Positions 38,070 through 46,963 of a DNA stretch of 64,000 nucleotides are shown piece after piece. Positions within the stretch are counted from its first letter, which is position 1, and each line of letters opens with the position of its first letter. Made by a program: the position numbers and the translations under genes. The stretch is taken from positions 198,773-262,772 of the forward strand of contig JADJYX010000020.1 of assembly GCA_016719535.1 (NCBI GenBank). Direction: 5' to 3'. Source of the stretch: Rubrivivax sp. Lineage in GTDB: Bacteria > Pseudomonadota > Gammaproteobacteria > Burkholderiales > Burkholderiaceae_C. The notes under the pieces are model-generated. The model ran no database searches and was not told where the DNA came from. It was given only the letters and a program-made list of their open reading frames with translations.

Positions 38070-38097
38070 AAAAAGGGAAGCCGCGGCTTCCCTTTTT
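38070..38097 (+). terminator. Palindromic terminator between tRNA-Gly and tRNA-Cys
   Basis: AAAAGGGAAGCCGC pairs with GCGGCTTCCCTTTT, a fully symmetrical hairpin with A and T runs. It could act in either direction. It lies 9 bases after tRNA-Gly. Confidence 0.75.
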
Positions 38098-38115
38098 CGT
38101 GACAATGCGGATCAC

Positions 38116-38189
38116 GGCGCGATAGCAAAGCGGTTATGCAACGGATTGCAAATCCGTCTAGACCAGTTCGACTCTGGTTCGCGCCTCCA
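38116..38189 (+). tRNA. tRNA-Cys (anticodon GCA)
   Basis: A 74-nt tRNA: acceptor GGCGCGA pairs with TCGCGCC before TCCA; anticodon arm ACGGATTGCAAATCCGT with GCA; T-arm CCAGTTCGACTCTGG. It is the last core-type feature before the insertion-sequence zone. Confidence 0.93.
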
Positions 38190-38396
38190 AAATATCGTGT
38201 GCTGACGGGCACTTAGCAGACCCCACCACTACTCCGCCGGTGTTTTTGGCGGTTGACTTGTCGGCGCCGATTCAAATCTGAGCCACCGTGCCGACCGAAT
38301 ATTGAGCCAGGGGTGGAAGCCGACTTTGAGAGGGTCGGCTGTGGACAAGCGTAGATGCCGGCCTGGTTCGTTGACCTCCTTGGTGCCGTGTTGATC

Positions 38397-38445
38397 GCGC
38401 GGGGGAAGACGCGCAGGGCGTAGCCCGTAGCGTCTTCCCCCGCGC
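38397..38445. repeat. Perfect 16-bp inverted repeat
   Basis: GCGCGGGGGAAGACGC (38397-38412) is mirrored by GCGTCTTCCCCCGCGC (38430-38445), with an inner GGGC-GTA-GCCC in the loop. It sits 12 bases beyond the istB stop and may be its transcription end or a cruciform used by the element. Confidence 0.85.
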
Positions 38446-38456
38446 GGCGCCCGATC

Positions 38457-39277
38457 AGAACGGGTCGGTTTCAGCCGCGGTCTTGGCGCCCTTGCGCGTC
38501 TGTTCACGCGCCTTGATGCGCGTCTTGGCCTCGGCCGTACTGCGGCTGAAGCGGATCGACTCGTTGCCGGTCTCCACGATGTGGCAGTGGTGCGTGAGGC
38601 GGTCCAGCAGCGCGGTAGTCATCTTCGCGTCGCCGAAGACGCTGGACCACTCGGCGAAGTCCAGGCTGGTCTTGATCATCACGCTGGTGTGCTCGTACAG
38701 CCGGCTGAGCAGGTGGAGCAGCAACGCCCCGCCGGCCTGGCTGAAGGGCAGATGCCCAGTTCATCGAGGACTGCGAGGTCCAGGCGCAGCAAGCTGGTGG
38801 CGATGCGGCCCGCCTTGGCTTGCGCCTTCTCCTGCTCCAGCGCATTCACCAGATCGACGGTGGAGTAGAACCGTACCCGCTTGCCATGCCGGGTGATGCC
38901 GGCCACGCCGATGGCCGTGGCCAAGTGCGTCTTGCCCGTGCCCGGCCCACCCACCAGCACGACGTTGTGCGCGTCGTCGGTGAAGGCCGTGGTGGCCAGC
39001 GTGTTCCCCACACCGGGCGATCCACCGGCGAGACCTCGAAGTCGAAGCCCGCCATGTCGCGATGCACCGGGAATTTCGCGGCCTTCATCTGATGGCTGAC
39101 CGAGCGCATCGTACGGTCCGTGCCCTCGGCCTGCAGCAGATGCTCGATCAGCCAGCGCGAGGACTCGATGCCGGCACCTCCTCCCACGACACCATCTTGC
39201 TCGACCAGATCGGCCCACGCGCCGGCCATGCCGTGCAGGCGCAGCGCCTTGAGTTCGACCAGCACGTCAGGCTTCAT
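38457..39277 (-). pseudogene. istB: IstB-type transposition ATPase, frameshifted
   Basis: Three frames together give a nearly complete IstB: MKPDVLVELKALRLHGMAG from ATG 39277, then VVLVGGPGTGKTHLATAIG (Walker A) and LLRLDLAVLDELG (Walker B), then HLLSRLYEHTSVMIKTSLDF to the end. Frame changes occur near 39,020 and 38,750. IstB is the DnaA-like ATPase helper that selects targets for the IstA transposase. The start overlaps the istA remnant by about 11 bp. Confidence 0.8.
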
Positions 39278-39936
39278 GGCTGGCTCCCTCGATGGCGGCT
39301 GTGATGGCGGCGTCGACGGCATCGGCGGCGCTGCTGTCGGCACGCAGCCTGTCGTAGCGCGCCGTGTCCGCCAGCGGCGGTGTGGTGGCCTTCAAGTGCG
39401 TGGCCGCCGTCGGTGGCGCCGGTTGCGCGTTCAGCCTGCCCAGCACGTTGACCACATGCTCCACACAGACCTTGCCTGGCGGTCCGGCCTGCAGCGCCAA
39501 CTCCACCGCCACCAGCACCGCATCCAGCCCGGCCGTGAGCACGATGGCCAGCACCTGCGCCATCACACGGTCACCGCCCGGGTTGCGCAGCAGCCCTCGG
39601 CGCAATTGCTGCAACGGCTCGGGCATGTCGGCGAACGGCGCCCCGTTCCTCAGTGCACCGGGCTTCCTCTGCAGCAGCGGGATGTAGTGCTGCACGGGCC
39701 ACGAAGTGGCCCCTTCGTGGCCACGGGTAGCGGGTCTCTCCGGCGTTGCTCAGCCGGTCGTGGCGGGCCACGATCCTGTCGTCGGCCACGATGACCACGC
39801 TGGCCGGATACAGCCGCGTGCTGACCATCTGGCCGCGCAGCTCGCACGGCACCGAGTAGCGGTTGCGCGCCACCGACACCAAGCAGGTGCTGGACACCCG
39901 CGCCGGCTTCTCGACGTAGCCGTCGAACGGCGGAAC
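39267..39936 (-). pseudogene. istA: IstA transposase, C-terminal remnant
   Basis: Reads CLVSVARNRYSVPCELRGQ and VVIVADDRIVARHDRLSN, then after a frame change HYIPLLQRKPGALRNGAPF and VMAQVLAIVLTAGLDAVLVA. These are the post-catalytic beta-barrel and C-terminal parts of IS21 transposases. The catalytic DDE domain is missing, removed at the junction with the IS3 inverted repeat at 39,937. Confidence 0.75.
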
Positions 39937-40830
39937 GTGTCAATGACTTTGCGTCACCCGACGAGGCTAATTTAGTGTGCGGGCGACGGGTTCGCTGTCT
40001 GGCTTTGTCTCCTCGGGTGGCGGGCTGATCCAGGCGGCGGTCGGCATCGGCGGCAGCTGCGGGCGCTTGTTCTTGAAGCGGTTGGGGTTGGCCAGGAATG
40101 CGGCATCCAGGGCGGCTTGTCGTATGACGCGCAGCTCCATCGCCAGTCCGTAGTGAACGCTGTGCGGTGTCATGTGGCCGATGCCGCTGTGGCGGTGCTG
40201 GTCGTTGTACCAGGCGAAGAAGGCTTGACAGTGGGATCGAGCGTCCTCGATGCAGCCGAAGCGCGCGGGGAACTCGGGCCTGTACTTCATCGTCTTGAAC
40301 TGCGACTCCGAGTACGGGTTGTCGTCGGAGACGTGAGGTCGGCTGTGGCTCTTGGCGACGTCCAGATCGACCAGCAGGCTGGCCACCGGCTTGGAGCGCA
40401 TGGCCGCACCTCGGTCGGCGTGCAGGGTCAGCATGCCGCGCTCGACATCGTGCCGCGCGACGGTGTCGGCGATGAGCTGCTGGGCGAGTTCGAGCACTCG
40501 CGCGGGCGATGAGCCAGCCGACGACGAAGCGGCTGAAGATGTCCAGGATCACGTACAGGTGGAAACAGGTCCACTTGGCCGGCCCCTTGAGCTTGGTGAT
40601 GTCCCACGACCAGACCTGGTTGGGTGCGACGGCCAGCAGCTCGGGCTTGGCATACGCGGGGTGGGTGAGCTGGTTGCGCCGCTCGCGGCAGCGCCGTTGG
40701 CCGCCAGCACCCGGTACATGGTGCGCACGGAGCCCAGGTACTGGCCCTCGTCGAGCAGCGTGGCGTGCACGGCCTCCGGCGATGTCCCGAAGCCTGTTGA
40801 ACGCGGCCGGATGACGGTTCCTCATTCGTA
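39937..40830 (-). mobile_element. Truncated IS3-family element
   Basis: Carries the same right terminal repeat as the complete IS3 copies (GTGTCAATGACTTTGCG at 39937). It contains only the orfB part and is cut at about 40,830 by the IS256-type element. Nearly identical to the elements at 55,448 and 59,633. Confidence 0.8.
39967..40830 (-). pseudogene. IS3 orfB transposase remnant, frameshifted
   Basis: From 40,497 the frame gives the catalytic domain part with LHADRGAAMRSKP (second Asp) and SESQFKTMKYRPEFPARF (Glu). The upstream part, including HATLLDEGQYLGSVRTMYR, is in another frame with further breaks near 40,690 and 40,510. The first Asp region and OrfA are lost or displaced. Confidence 0.75.
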
Positions 40831-40833
40831 ATG

Positions 40834-42048
40834 CTACGCGGCCTTGCGTCCGGCTTCGGCGACGCTGGCGGACTTGGCTTTCAATGCAGCCAACAGAGCC
40901 TTCATGTCGCGGTGCCCGCGCAGCTTTCGGAAGCGCCCCTTGGCATCACTCAATGCGCCTGCGATCCAGCGCAGCGTCATCTGCCCGTCCTTCCAGCGCT
41001 TGACGTTGCGCGTGAAGTGCGCGATCGACCCGTTCAGGTTCTCGATCGGGTTGGTCGTGCGCAGCGTGCGGTACAGCGCCCCGGTGATGCCCAGCGCCTG
41101 TACCGTCAAGGTCTCCTCCAGCCCCTCGCGCAGGCTGGCCGCAGCGCCGGGATGCTTGGCGTTCAGCGAGGCCGCCAGTCGCTGCAGTTGCTTCTTGGCC
41201 AACTCGGAGTTGGCGCCGTTCCAGGCGTCCCGCATGGCACGGCCCACGCTGGCGTGCAGTTCCGGCGGCAGGTGCTCGATCACGTTGCGCCGCTTGTGCT
41301 CCTGGCAGCGCTGGATGAGGGCCAGCGCGCCGAAGCATTCGACGATGGCCTTGCGCAGGGCCTTGCCGCCGTCGATCACCCACAGCCTCGCGCGGTCGGC
41401 ATCGAGCCCCCTATCGACCAGGTCACTGAGCAGCGAGCGCACGACGCGGCTGGCCTCGGTGGAGCCCTCGCGCAGCCCCAGGACGTGCTTGTTGCCCTTG
41501 GCGTCGATGCCCAGCGCCACCAGGATGACGCGGTCGCGGAAGTGGATGCCGTCGATCATCACGACCGGCAAGTCCAGCTCCTTGATCGAGGCCGACAGCC
41601 ACTCGTGCAGTTGCGCCTGGCTCAGCGCCACCCAGCGCCGCGACACCGAGCTCTTGGACACCGACAGCGGCTCGTCGGGCTCCGGCAGCTTGTCTAGGGT
41701 GCCGGCATAGCGGCGCGTGGACACCCCGGCCGCCAGCGAGGCCATGGTGGCCATGTCCAGCGGATCCGTGTTGGTCGCCCATGCGAACGTGGGCAACTCG
41801 AGTTCACCGTCCGCCAGGCTGCGTGCCCGAGGCTTGCTCACAGCAATGCGCTGGCCACCCAGCACGACGCTGGATCGCGTCGTGCCGCCACGCACCGCCT
41901 TGCGGCCGGCGTCGGGCACGTTCTTGGCGCCACACAAGGCCACGCGGTCGGCCTCCATCATGGCCGCCAGGACCTGCTTGCCGGCGTTCACACACAGACC
42001 GTAGAACGCCTGCTGCACGTCGCGCAGCACGCCTTGCACGTTCAACAA
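40834..42048 (-). CDS. IS256/Mutator-family transposase
   Basis: A 404-residue Mutator-type transposase, close to full family length. N-terminal part: MMEADRVALCGAKN and SSVVLGGQRIAVSKPR; central DDE domain: LPVVMIDGIHFRDRVILVALG with the first Asp, RLWVIDGGKALRKAI with the second; C-terminal TTNPIENLNGSIAHFTRNVKRW with Glu. The frame opens with TTG at 42048, so the true start may have been lost where the element abuts hicB. It interrupts the IS3 remnant on its other side. Confidence 0.88.
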   Translation of the reverse strand: MLNVQGVLRDVQQAFYGLCVNAGKQVLAAMMEADRVALCGAKNVPDAGRKAVRGGTTRSSVVLGGQRIAVSKPRARSLADGELELPTFAWATNTDPLDMATMASLAAGVSTRRYAGTLDKLPEPDEPLSVSKSSVSRRWVALSQAQLHEWLSASIKELDLPVVMIDGIHFRDRVILVALGIDAKGNKHVLGLREGSTEASRVVRSLLSDLVDRGLDADRARLWVIDGGKALRKAIVECFGALALIQRCQEHKRRNVIEHLPPELHASVGRAMRDAWNGANSELAKKQLQRLAASLNAKHPGAAASLREGLEETLTVQALGITGALYRTLRTTNPIENLNGSIAHFTRNVKRWKDGQMTLRWIAGALSDAKGRFRKLRGHRDMKALLAALKAKSASVAEAGRKAA

Positions 42049-42054
42049 CAGCCA

Positions 42055-42387
42055 TCAGATGGCGACGCGCTGAGCAAGTGCTTCTTGAGCCAGGGCATTT
42101 ATGCTCTTGCCCTCTGCCTGCGCAGCGATTGCGAGCCTTTCATGCAGTTCCGGTGGGATACGCAGGTTGAACTTCCCAGAGTAGTTGCGTCGCGGTTCGA
42201 TTCCCTTCTCTTTGCAGACCTCAAGGAATACAGACAGCGACTTCTTGAACTCACTTCTGAGTTCCTTCGGTGTCTTTCCATAGAAGTCGGCTCCGCCGGT
42301 GAGCCCGAGAATCTCGCCCCTGAAAATATCAATCTCAGGGTCGTACTCGATCTTCGCGTTGTATCCGTCTACGGTCATCACGTTCAT
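42055..42387 (-). CDS. hicB: HicB-type antitoxin
   Basis: A 110-residue antitoxin. N-terminal HicB fold MTVDGYNAKIEYDPEIDIFRGEI with FYGKTPKELRSEFKKSLS; C-terminal ribbon-helix-helix-like DNA-binding part SGKFNLRIPPELHERLAIAA. Encoded after hicA with a 4-bp ATGA overlap. It should mask the HicA RNase and repress the pair. The integron attC expected beyond its stop codon is missing because the IS256-type element begins there. Confidence 0.85.
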   Translation of the reverse strand: MNVMTVDGYNAKIEYDPEIDIFRGEILGLTGGADFYGKTPKELRSEFKKSLSVFLEVCKEKGIEPRRNYSGKFNLRIPPELHERLAIAAQAEGKSINALAQEALAQRVAI

Positions 42388-42638
42388 GGCTTCACTCCAT
42401 GTTGTTCAAGCCACTTCCTTACCGATACCACCGCGCCCTTGTATGTCTTCGGTGAAGGATGCGGTCTGTGGAAAACGCGCACCTCGTTGAAGAGCACGAT
42501 CGCGACACGACTACCTTCGCGTTCAGTGACCTCCGCGCCAAGTCCAGTCAGTAGCGCTTCGATGTCCTTCCAGGCGATGTTTGCACTGGTGGGATGAGCG
42601 AAGACCGCTTCGAGAGTCCTCTGATGGGCGCGCTTCAT
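42384..42638 (-). CDS. hicA: HicA-type toxin
   Basis: An 84-residue protein of the larger HicA subgroup: TLEAVFAHPTSANIAWKDIEAL, EREGSRVAIVLFNEVRVFHRPHP and KGAVVSVRKWLEQHGV. The fold is a double-stranded RNA-binding-like domain that cuts mRNA. This subgroup has GSR where classical HicA has the catalytic GSH. It is cargo of a minus-facing cassette whose upstream neighbour site is the attC at 42,691. Confidence 0.85.
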   Translation of the reverse strand: MKRAHQRTLEAVFAHPTSANIAWKDIEALLTGLGAEVTEREGSRVAIVLFNEVRVFHRPHPSPKTYKGAVVSVRKWLEQHGVKP

Positions 42639-42690
42639 GATGGAATGGTACCGGATTACGGTACCGAGTGCAACGAACGCGGTTTCTGAT

Positions 42691-42804
42691 GCCTAACGCA
42701 GAGTTAACCGGGCGACGACGGATGGACGCCTTGCCCGCGAGGCGCAGGATAGACAGTGAGCGCCTCGCGGCCAGGGTGCCTTGCCGTAGCGCGTCCGGTT
42801 GACC
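42691..42804 (-). other. attC site A (main part), split by an IS1111-type element
   Basis: GCCTAAC-GCAGA-GTTAACCGG at the left and CCGGTTGACC at the right, with an imperfect palindrome between. The extra C of the L'' arm (GGTCAACCGG on the minus strand) shows it faces minus. The last 12 bases (GACAGGTTAGGC, 44398-44409) are separated by the inserted element. Confidence 0.85.
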
Positions 42805-44397
42805 GAATACGAAGGGACTTCCCCAGTCCAGCACCGGTGTCGATGCACCAAGATTGACAGGCGGAGAGTCAATCTGCAACTGCAAAGGGGAAGCCCATGA
42901 ACAAGGTTACTGGACTCGAGGTCACGCGCATAGCGGTGGATCTGGCCAAGAACGTGCTGCAGATCCATGCCGAGGATCATCGGGGACGCATCGTGTGGGC
43001 CAAGCCGTTGGCACGCGAGCGGTTTCTCGGCTGGTGCGCCTCGCATCTGCCGCCGGGCTGCGAGGTGGTCATGGAGGCGTGCGGCGGCGCGCACCACTGG
43101 GGCCGGCAGTTGACGGCGCTCGGCTTCAAGCCCGTGCTGCTGGCGGGCCACCTGGTGGTGCCGTTTCGCCGCCAGGGCCGCTCGGGCAAGAACGACGCCA
43201 ACGATGCGGCGGCGATCTACGAGGCCGCCGCGCGGCCGAGGATCCACCCGGTGCCGCTCAAGAGCGTCGAGCAGCAGGCCATCCTCACCGTCCACCGTCT
43301 TCGCGAGCAGTACAAGGGCGAGCGCACGGCGCTGATCAACACGATCCGCGGCCTGGCCGCCGAGTTCGGCGTGGTGTTCCCGCAAAGCCCCGAGGCGCTG
43401 CAGCTGCGGCTGCACGACGCGCTCGAAGACGCCGGCAACGAGCTGCCGGCGCTGGTGCGTGGCGCTGCAGCGCGCGCAGCTGCATTGGCTGGAGATCGAG
43501 ATCCAGATGGCCTGGTGCGACGAGCAGATCCAGCTGCACGCACGGCGCGATGCACGGGCCAAGGCGATCAGCCGCATCCCGGGCATCGGCCCGATCACGG
43601 CCAGCGCCATGGTCAGCACGGTGGGCGAGTTCACGCAGTTCAAGAGCGCCGAGCAGTTCGCCAGCTGGCTCGGCCTGGTGCCCTGCCAAGACAGCAGCGG
43701 CGGCAAGGTGCGGCTGGGCCGCATCACCAAGCGCGGCGACACCTACCTGCGCACGCTGTTGATCCAGGGTGCGAAGTCCGCGGTGATGAGCGCCGACAAG
43801 CGCGACGACCCGATCAGCCAGTGGGCGCTGCGCCTCAAGGAACGATCGGGTTGGCAGAAAGCGGCCGTGGCGCTGGCCAACAAGCACGCGCGCATCGTCT
43901 GGGCGATGCTGGCCCGTGGCAGAGCGTTCGATGCCACTCATGTCAGCGTAATGCCTGGCTCGCCTGCTCACGCGCCCTCGGCCGTGGAGCAAGCTGCCCA
44001 GCCGCATGCCGAGCTCAGCGCCGCTTGAGCCGAACCCGAGTGCTTCACCCACCAGCACTCTTTGTCCCTTTGGTCCTATCCCCATCACCCACAGGCATGC
44101 AAAGCGAAGAAGCACTGAACAGGTCAGACCGGCGGCGGGGTAACTCGATAACCTGTCCAGGGTGCTCATGCACTCCATTGAGCGAATGGAGTCCCGCCGA
44201 GCGGTTCGTTTCTGGGCCAGGGCGCCAGGCCGCAAGCCACGCCCACAAGGCCGTCTGTAGATGTGCAGTCTGCTCTGTCCACCGCTGCGACTTCGATGCC
44301 ACCGGATGAGGGTCACCGAACAAGGAATACCAAATACGGCTTACCAAGGAAGAAGACCACTCACTGCCAACGCTTGCGCGCTGGAGAAGTCCCTGTA
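42805..44397 (+). mobile_element. IS1111-type element, copy 1, inserted in attC A
   Basis: About 1,593 bp between the two halves of attC A. Subterminal inverted repeats AGGGACTTCCCC (left) and GGAGAAGTCCCT (right) fit the IS110/IS1111 subgroup, which lacks true terminal repeats. It carries one transposase frame and about 370 bp of noncoding sequence at the right. It faces against the attC. Confidence 0.88.
42897..44028 (+). pseudogene. IS1111-type transposase, one frameshift
   Basis: ATG 42897 opens VTGLEVTRIAVDLAKNVLQ (DEDD-type RuvC-like N-domain) with VVMEACGGAHHWGRQL and GKNDANDAAAIYEAA. After a 2-bp loss near 43,460 the C-terminal Transposase_20 domain continues in another frame: AISRIPGIGPITASAMVSTV and SWLGLVPCQDSSGG. 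Without the loss it would be about 377 residues. Copy 2 has a different 2-bp loss within 30 bp of this point. Confidence 0.85.
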
Positions 44398-44445
44398 GAC
44401 AGGTTAGGCGCCGCACCTTCTGCGGTGGCTGGTAGACTCGCGCCC

Positions 44446-44670
44446 ATGAATGGCCGTGTAGACCACTTGCTCGAAGATGTGTTGCGTCTGCCGGCGGAGG
44501 AGCGCTCCGCGGTAGCTGCTGCATTGATTGACAGTCTGGAGTCTGCAGAAGAGCCGGTGGTTTCTGCGGCTTGGCGCTCCGAACTAGTGAAGAGGCGCGA
44601 AGACCTGCGAGCGGGGCGTATAAAGGGCCAGGCTTGGCTTGACGTCCGGGCGCGCCTTGGCGCCCTGTGA
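44446..44670 (+). CDS. RelB/ParD-like antitoxin (addiction module component)
   Basis: A 74-residue protein of the addiction-module component type (TIGR02574-like): VDHLLEDVLRLPAEERSAVA, ALIDSLESAEEPVV and WRSELVKRREDLRAGRIKG. It overlaps the toxin gene by 4 bp (GTGA). The gene pair reads plus, while both flanking attC sites face minus, so this cassette carries its genes in reverse and must have its own promoter. Confidence 0.8.
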   Translation: MNGRVDHLLEDVLRLPAEERSAVAAALIDSLESAEEPVVSAAWRSELVKRREDLRAGRIKGQAWLDVRARLGAL

Positions 44671-44969
44671 GCCGCTTCAACGTTGAAATTCTTCCCGAAG
44701 CGGAAGAAGAGATCCGGGAAGCCTTCCTCTGGTACTTTGAGCGCAGTCCCATTGCGGCGGACGGCTTTCGGTCTCTCGTCTTTGCGGCGATCGATGGCCT
44801 TGCGGATCGCGCTGACATGTGGCCCGCAGACGATGATGGCTTTTACTTCTACGTCTTGGCGCGTTTCCCTTACACGGTCTGGTACGACGTAGAGGGCAGC
44901 TTGGTGACGGTACTCGCTGTCGCACACCAACATAGGCGGCCGGGTTACTGGAAGCTGCGCGGGGCCTGA
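44667..44969 (+). CDS. RelE/ParE-family toxin
   Basis: A 100-residue toxin: NVEILPEAEEEIREAFLWYFER, SLVFAAIDGLADRADMWP and FYVLARFPYTVWYDVEGSLV, ending VLAVAHQHRRPGYWKLR, the usual RelE/ParE core. The target (ribosome-bound mRNA or gyrase) is not decidable from sequence. Start GTG at 44667, coupled to the antitoxin stop. Followed after 19 bp by attC B. Confidence 0.85.
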   Translation: MSRFNVEILPEAEEEIREAFLWYFERSPIAADGFRSLVFAAIDGLADRADMWPADDDGFYFYVLARFPYTVWYDVEGSLVTVLAVAHQHRRPGYWKLRGA

Positions 44970-44988
44970 GGCGCGTCGTATTTGCGGC

Positions 44989-45114
44989 GCCTAACGTAGA
45001 GGTAACCGGGCGACGACGGCGTGGCGCCTGGGCCGCGAGGCGCAACATGGACAACGAGCGCTTCGCGGCCCAGGTGCCATGCCGTTGGCGCTCCGGTTGA
45101 CCGCCATGTTAGGC
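44989..45114 (-). other. attC site B, intact, minus-facing
   Basis: 126 bp from GCCTAACGTAGAGGTAACCGG to CCGGTTGACCGCCATGTTAGGC. The centre is a long imperfect hairpin (GGGCCGCGAGGCGC against GCGCTTCGCGGCCC). The L arm with the extra C is on the right, so the site faces minus. Confidence 0.92.
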
Positions 45115-45548
45115 GGCATCCCTGGTGTTGAGCGCGCCGACGCCTGGCAGAAGCAGCAGTGCTGCCGACCCTGACGCCCATGAGCCCGGACTGCGGTCGC
45201 GGCATGCCGCCGCGCTACTCGCACCGGGTGAAGTGAAGACAAACCTCGGCTCCTGGCAGCGAGCCGCGGCAGGCGCAGCCGAGACGCGCAGGCGGAGTTG
45301 GCAGAACGGGTGACCGCGACTGGCTCCCGCGAACGCCGAAGGACGTGAGCGCAGAAGAACCCTTCCTGGAGCCGAAGCGCGCTGGCGCCGGCAGGAGAAG
45401 GCCGCGCAGAGCTAACATTGCCGCAGCCGGCAGAAGAGATGCCGCGTGAGTCCGCGGCGGACTCTTGGCACCGTAGCGCGCCGACCATGGACTGCAGCCA
45501 ACCAGCGGCGCGGAGCGTAGAGGGAGAAGCCGCAGAAGCGGAGTTCAT
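44991..45548 (-). CDS. Ser/Ala/Arg-rich cassette ORF, copy 1
   Basis: A 185-residue frame filling one minus-facing cassette and running through attC B. It shares GFFCAHVLRRSREPVAVTRS and a Ser/Ala-rich N-terminus (MNSASAASPSTLRAAGW) with six other cassette ORFs in the window. I cannot assign a function; it may recall DUF1010-type cassette ORFs, from memory only. Translation of such composition is doubtful, and conservation may act on the DNA or RNA. Confidence 0.35.
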   Translation of the reverse strand: MNSASAASPSTLRAAGWLQSMVGALRCQESAADSRGISSAGCGNVSSARPSPAGASALRLQEGFFCAHVLRRSREPVAVTRSANSACASRLRLPRLAARSRGLSSLHPVRVARRHAATAVRAHGRQGRQHCCFCQASARSTPGMPPNMAVNRSANGMAPGPRSARCPCCASRPRRHAVVARLPLR

Positions 45549-45551
45549 GAC

Positions 45552-45663
45552 GCCTAACGTAGAGTTAACCGGGCGGCGACGGCATGGCGCCCTGGCCGTG
45601 CGGCCGATGATGGACAAAGGCGGCCGCACGGCCAGGGTGCCATGCCGTTGGCGCTCCGGTTGA
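45552..45663 (-). other. attC site C (main part), minus-facing, cut by an IS1111-type element
   Basis: Begins GCCTAACGTAGAGTTAACCGG and ends at CCGGTTGAA where the element starts (CGAATACGAAGGGACTTCCCC). The R'' arm is not found on the other side, because the element's right end was lost at the IS21-like sequence. Confidence 0.82.
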
Positions 45664-46910
45664 ACGAATACGAAGGGACTTCCCCAGTCCTGTGACGGTA
45701 TCGAGGTACCAAGATTGACTTGCGGAAGTTCAATCTGAACGGAAAGGGGAAGTCCATGGCGGAGATTACACGTGCGCTGGTGGCGCGGGTAGGGGTGGAT
45801 CTGTCCAAGCGGGTATTCCAGGTGCACGCGGTGGATCGATCGGGGCGGGTGGTGCAGGCCAGGGCGATGCCGCCTGATCGGTTCTATGCATGGTGCGCCG
45901 AGTTGCCTGCGGGGTGCCTGGTGGCGATGGAGGCCTGCGGCGGGGCGCACCATGTTGCGCGGCGCCTGCAGCTGCTGGGGCTGGACGCCAGGCTGATCGC
46001 GGGGCACTTCGTGAGCCCGTACCGCATGGCGGGCAAGCGGGGCAAGAACGACGCCAATGACGCTGCGGCGATCTGCGAGGCAGCGGGTCGGCCGCACATG
46101 CGCTTCGTGCCGGTCAAGACCGTCGAGCAGCAGGGGCAGCTGTCGGTGCACCGGCTGCGAGAGGGCTACAAGGAAGAGCGAACCGCGCTGATCAACCGCA
46201 TCCGCGGGCTGCTGGCGGAGTTCGGCCTGGTGTTCCCGCGCAGCCCCGAGGCGCTGCGCGCCGTGCTGGCCGAGGTGATCGAGGACGCCGGCAACGAACT
46301 GCCAGGCGTGGCGAGGCTGGCCTTGCAGCGGGCGCATCTGCACTGGATCGACATCGAATTGCAGATGGCCTGGTGCGACCAGCGCATCGCCAGCCATGTG
46401 AGGTCGGATGAACGCGCCAAGAAGGCATCCACGCTGCTGGGCGTGGGGCCGACCACCGCCTCGGCCGTGGTGGCCAGCGTGGGTGACTTCAAGCAGTTTG
46501 CCAACGCCAGGCAATTCTGTGCGTGGATGGGCCTGGTGCCGAGCCAGAACTCCACCGGGGGCAAGGCCAGGCTCGGGCGCATCACCAAACGGGGCGACGA
46601 CTACCTGCGCACGCTGCTGATCCAGGGCGCGAAGTCCGCGGTGATGAGCGCCGGCAAACGAAGCGACCGCATCAGCCAGTGGCTGGTGCAGCTCAAGGAG
46701 AGGGTCGGCTGGCAGAAGGCCGTGGTGGCGCTGGCCAACAAGAACGCGCGCATCCTGTGGGCGGTGCTCACGGGAGACGTGGCGTTCGACCCCGACCATG
46801 TGCCGCAACCGCCGGCCGCGCGTAGCGGCCTCGAGCCGCAGCCCGCAGCCTGAGCAGGCCGCCACCGATCGATCGACAACCGAATCCTCAGCCAGACGCG
46901 CGCCGAAGAC
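45664..46910 (+). mobile_element. IS1111-type element, copy 3 (different species), right end lost
   Basis: Its left end is the same as in copy 1 but its transposase differs throughout. It is inserted at the same attC point, again facing against the site. The right end is replaced by the left end of an IS21-like element near 46,911. Confidence 0.8.
45756..46853 (+). CDS. IS1111-type transposase, intact
   Basis: A 365-residue IS110-superfamily transposase. N-domain: VARVGVDLSKRVFQVHAVDR with the first Asp, LVAMEACGGAHHVARRL, GKRGKNDANDAAAICEAAGR. C-domain: LLGVGPTTASAVVASVGDF and WMGLVPSQNSTGGKARLGRI with the conserved Ser region. It is the only undamaged transposase of its type here and could mobilise relatives in trans. 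Confidence 0.92.
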   Translation: MAEITRALVARVGVDLSKRVFQVHAVDRSGRVVQARAMPPDRFYAWCAELPAGCLVAMEACGGAHHVARRLQLLGLDARLIAGHFVSPYRMAGKRGKNDANDAAAICEAAGRPHMRFVPVKTVEQQGQLSVHRLREGYKEERTALINRIRGLLAEFGLVFPRSPEALRAVLAEVIEDAGNELPGVARLALQRAHLHWIDIELQMAWCDQRIASHVRSDERAKKASTLLGVGPTTASAVVASVGDFKQFANARQFCAWMGLVPSQNSTGGKARLGRITKRGDDYLRTLLIQGAKSAVMSAGKRSDRISQWLVQLKERVGWQKAVVALANKNARILWAVLTGDVAFDPDHVPQPPAARSGLEPQPAA

Positions 46911-46914
46911 CCTG

Positions 46915-46963
46915 GTGGCCACCCAAACTCCCCCACCCGTGGCCACCTCAAATTCCCCCACCC
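46915..46963. repeat. IS21-like terminal direct repeats
   Basis: GTGGCCACCCAAACTCCCCC at 46915 and GTGGCCACCTCAAATTCCCC at 46939 are tandem copies 24 bp apart. Such repeated transposase-binding sites lie at IS21 ends. Further related copies (CAAATTCCCC next to GGCCACCGG) lie inside the istA frame near 47,212 and 47,268. Confidence 0.7.

Larger units (their letters stand above)
38230..39936 (-). mobile_element. IS21-family remnant (istB and 3' part of istA)
   Basis: Minus-strand remains of an IS21-type element: the end of istA, overlapping istB, and a terminal region with repeated GATTCAAATCTGAGCC and GAATATTGAGCC motifs at 38,268-38,312. The left part of istA is cut off at 39,936 by an IS3 element. 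Its terminal repeats differ from those of the istA fragment at 46,915, so the two are probably different IS21 elements. Confidence 0.75.

Noticed and set aside
38846..39343. Complete functional istB
   Set aside because: Walker A lies in a different frame from the N-terminus; two frame changes are needed.
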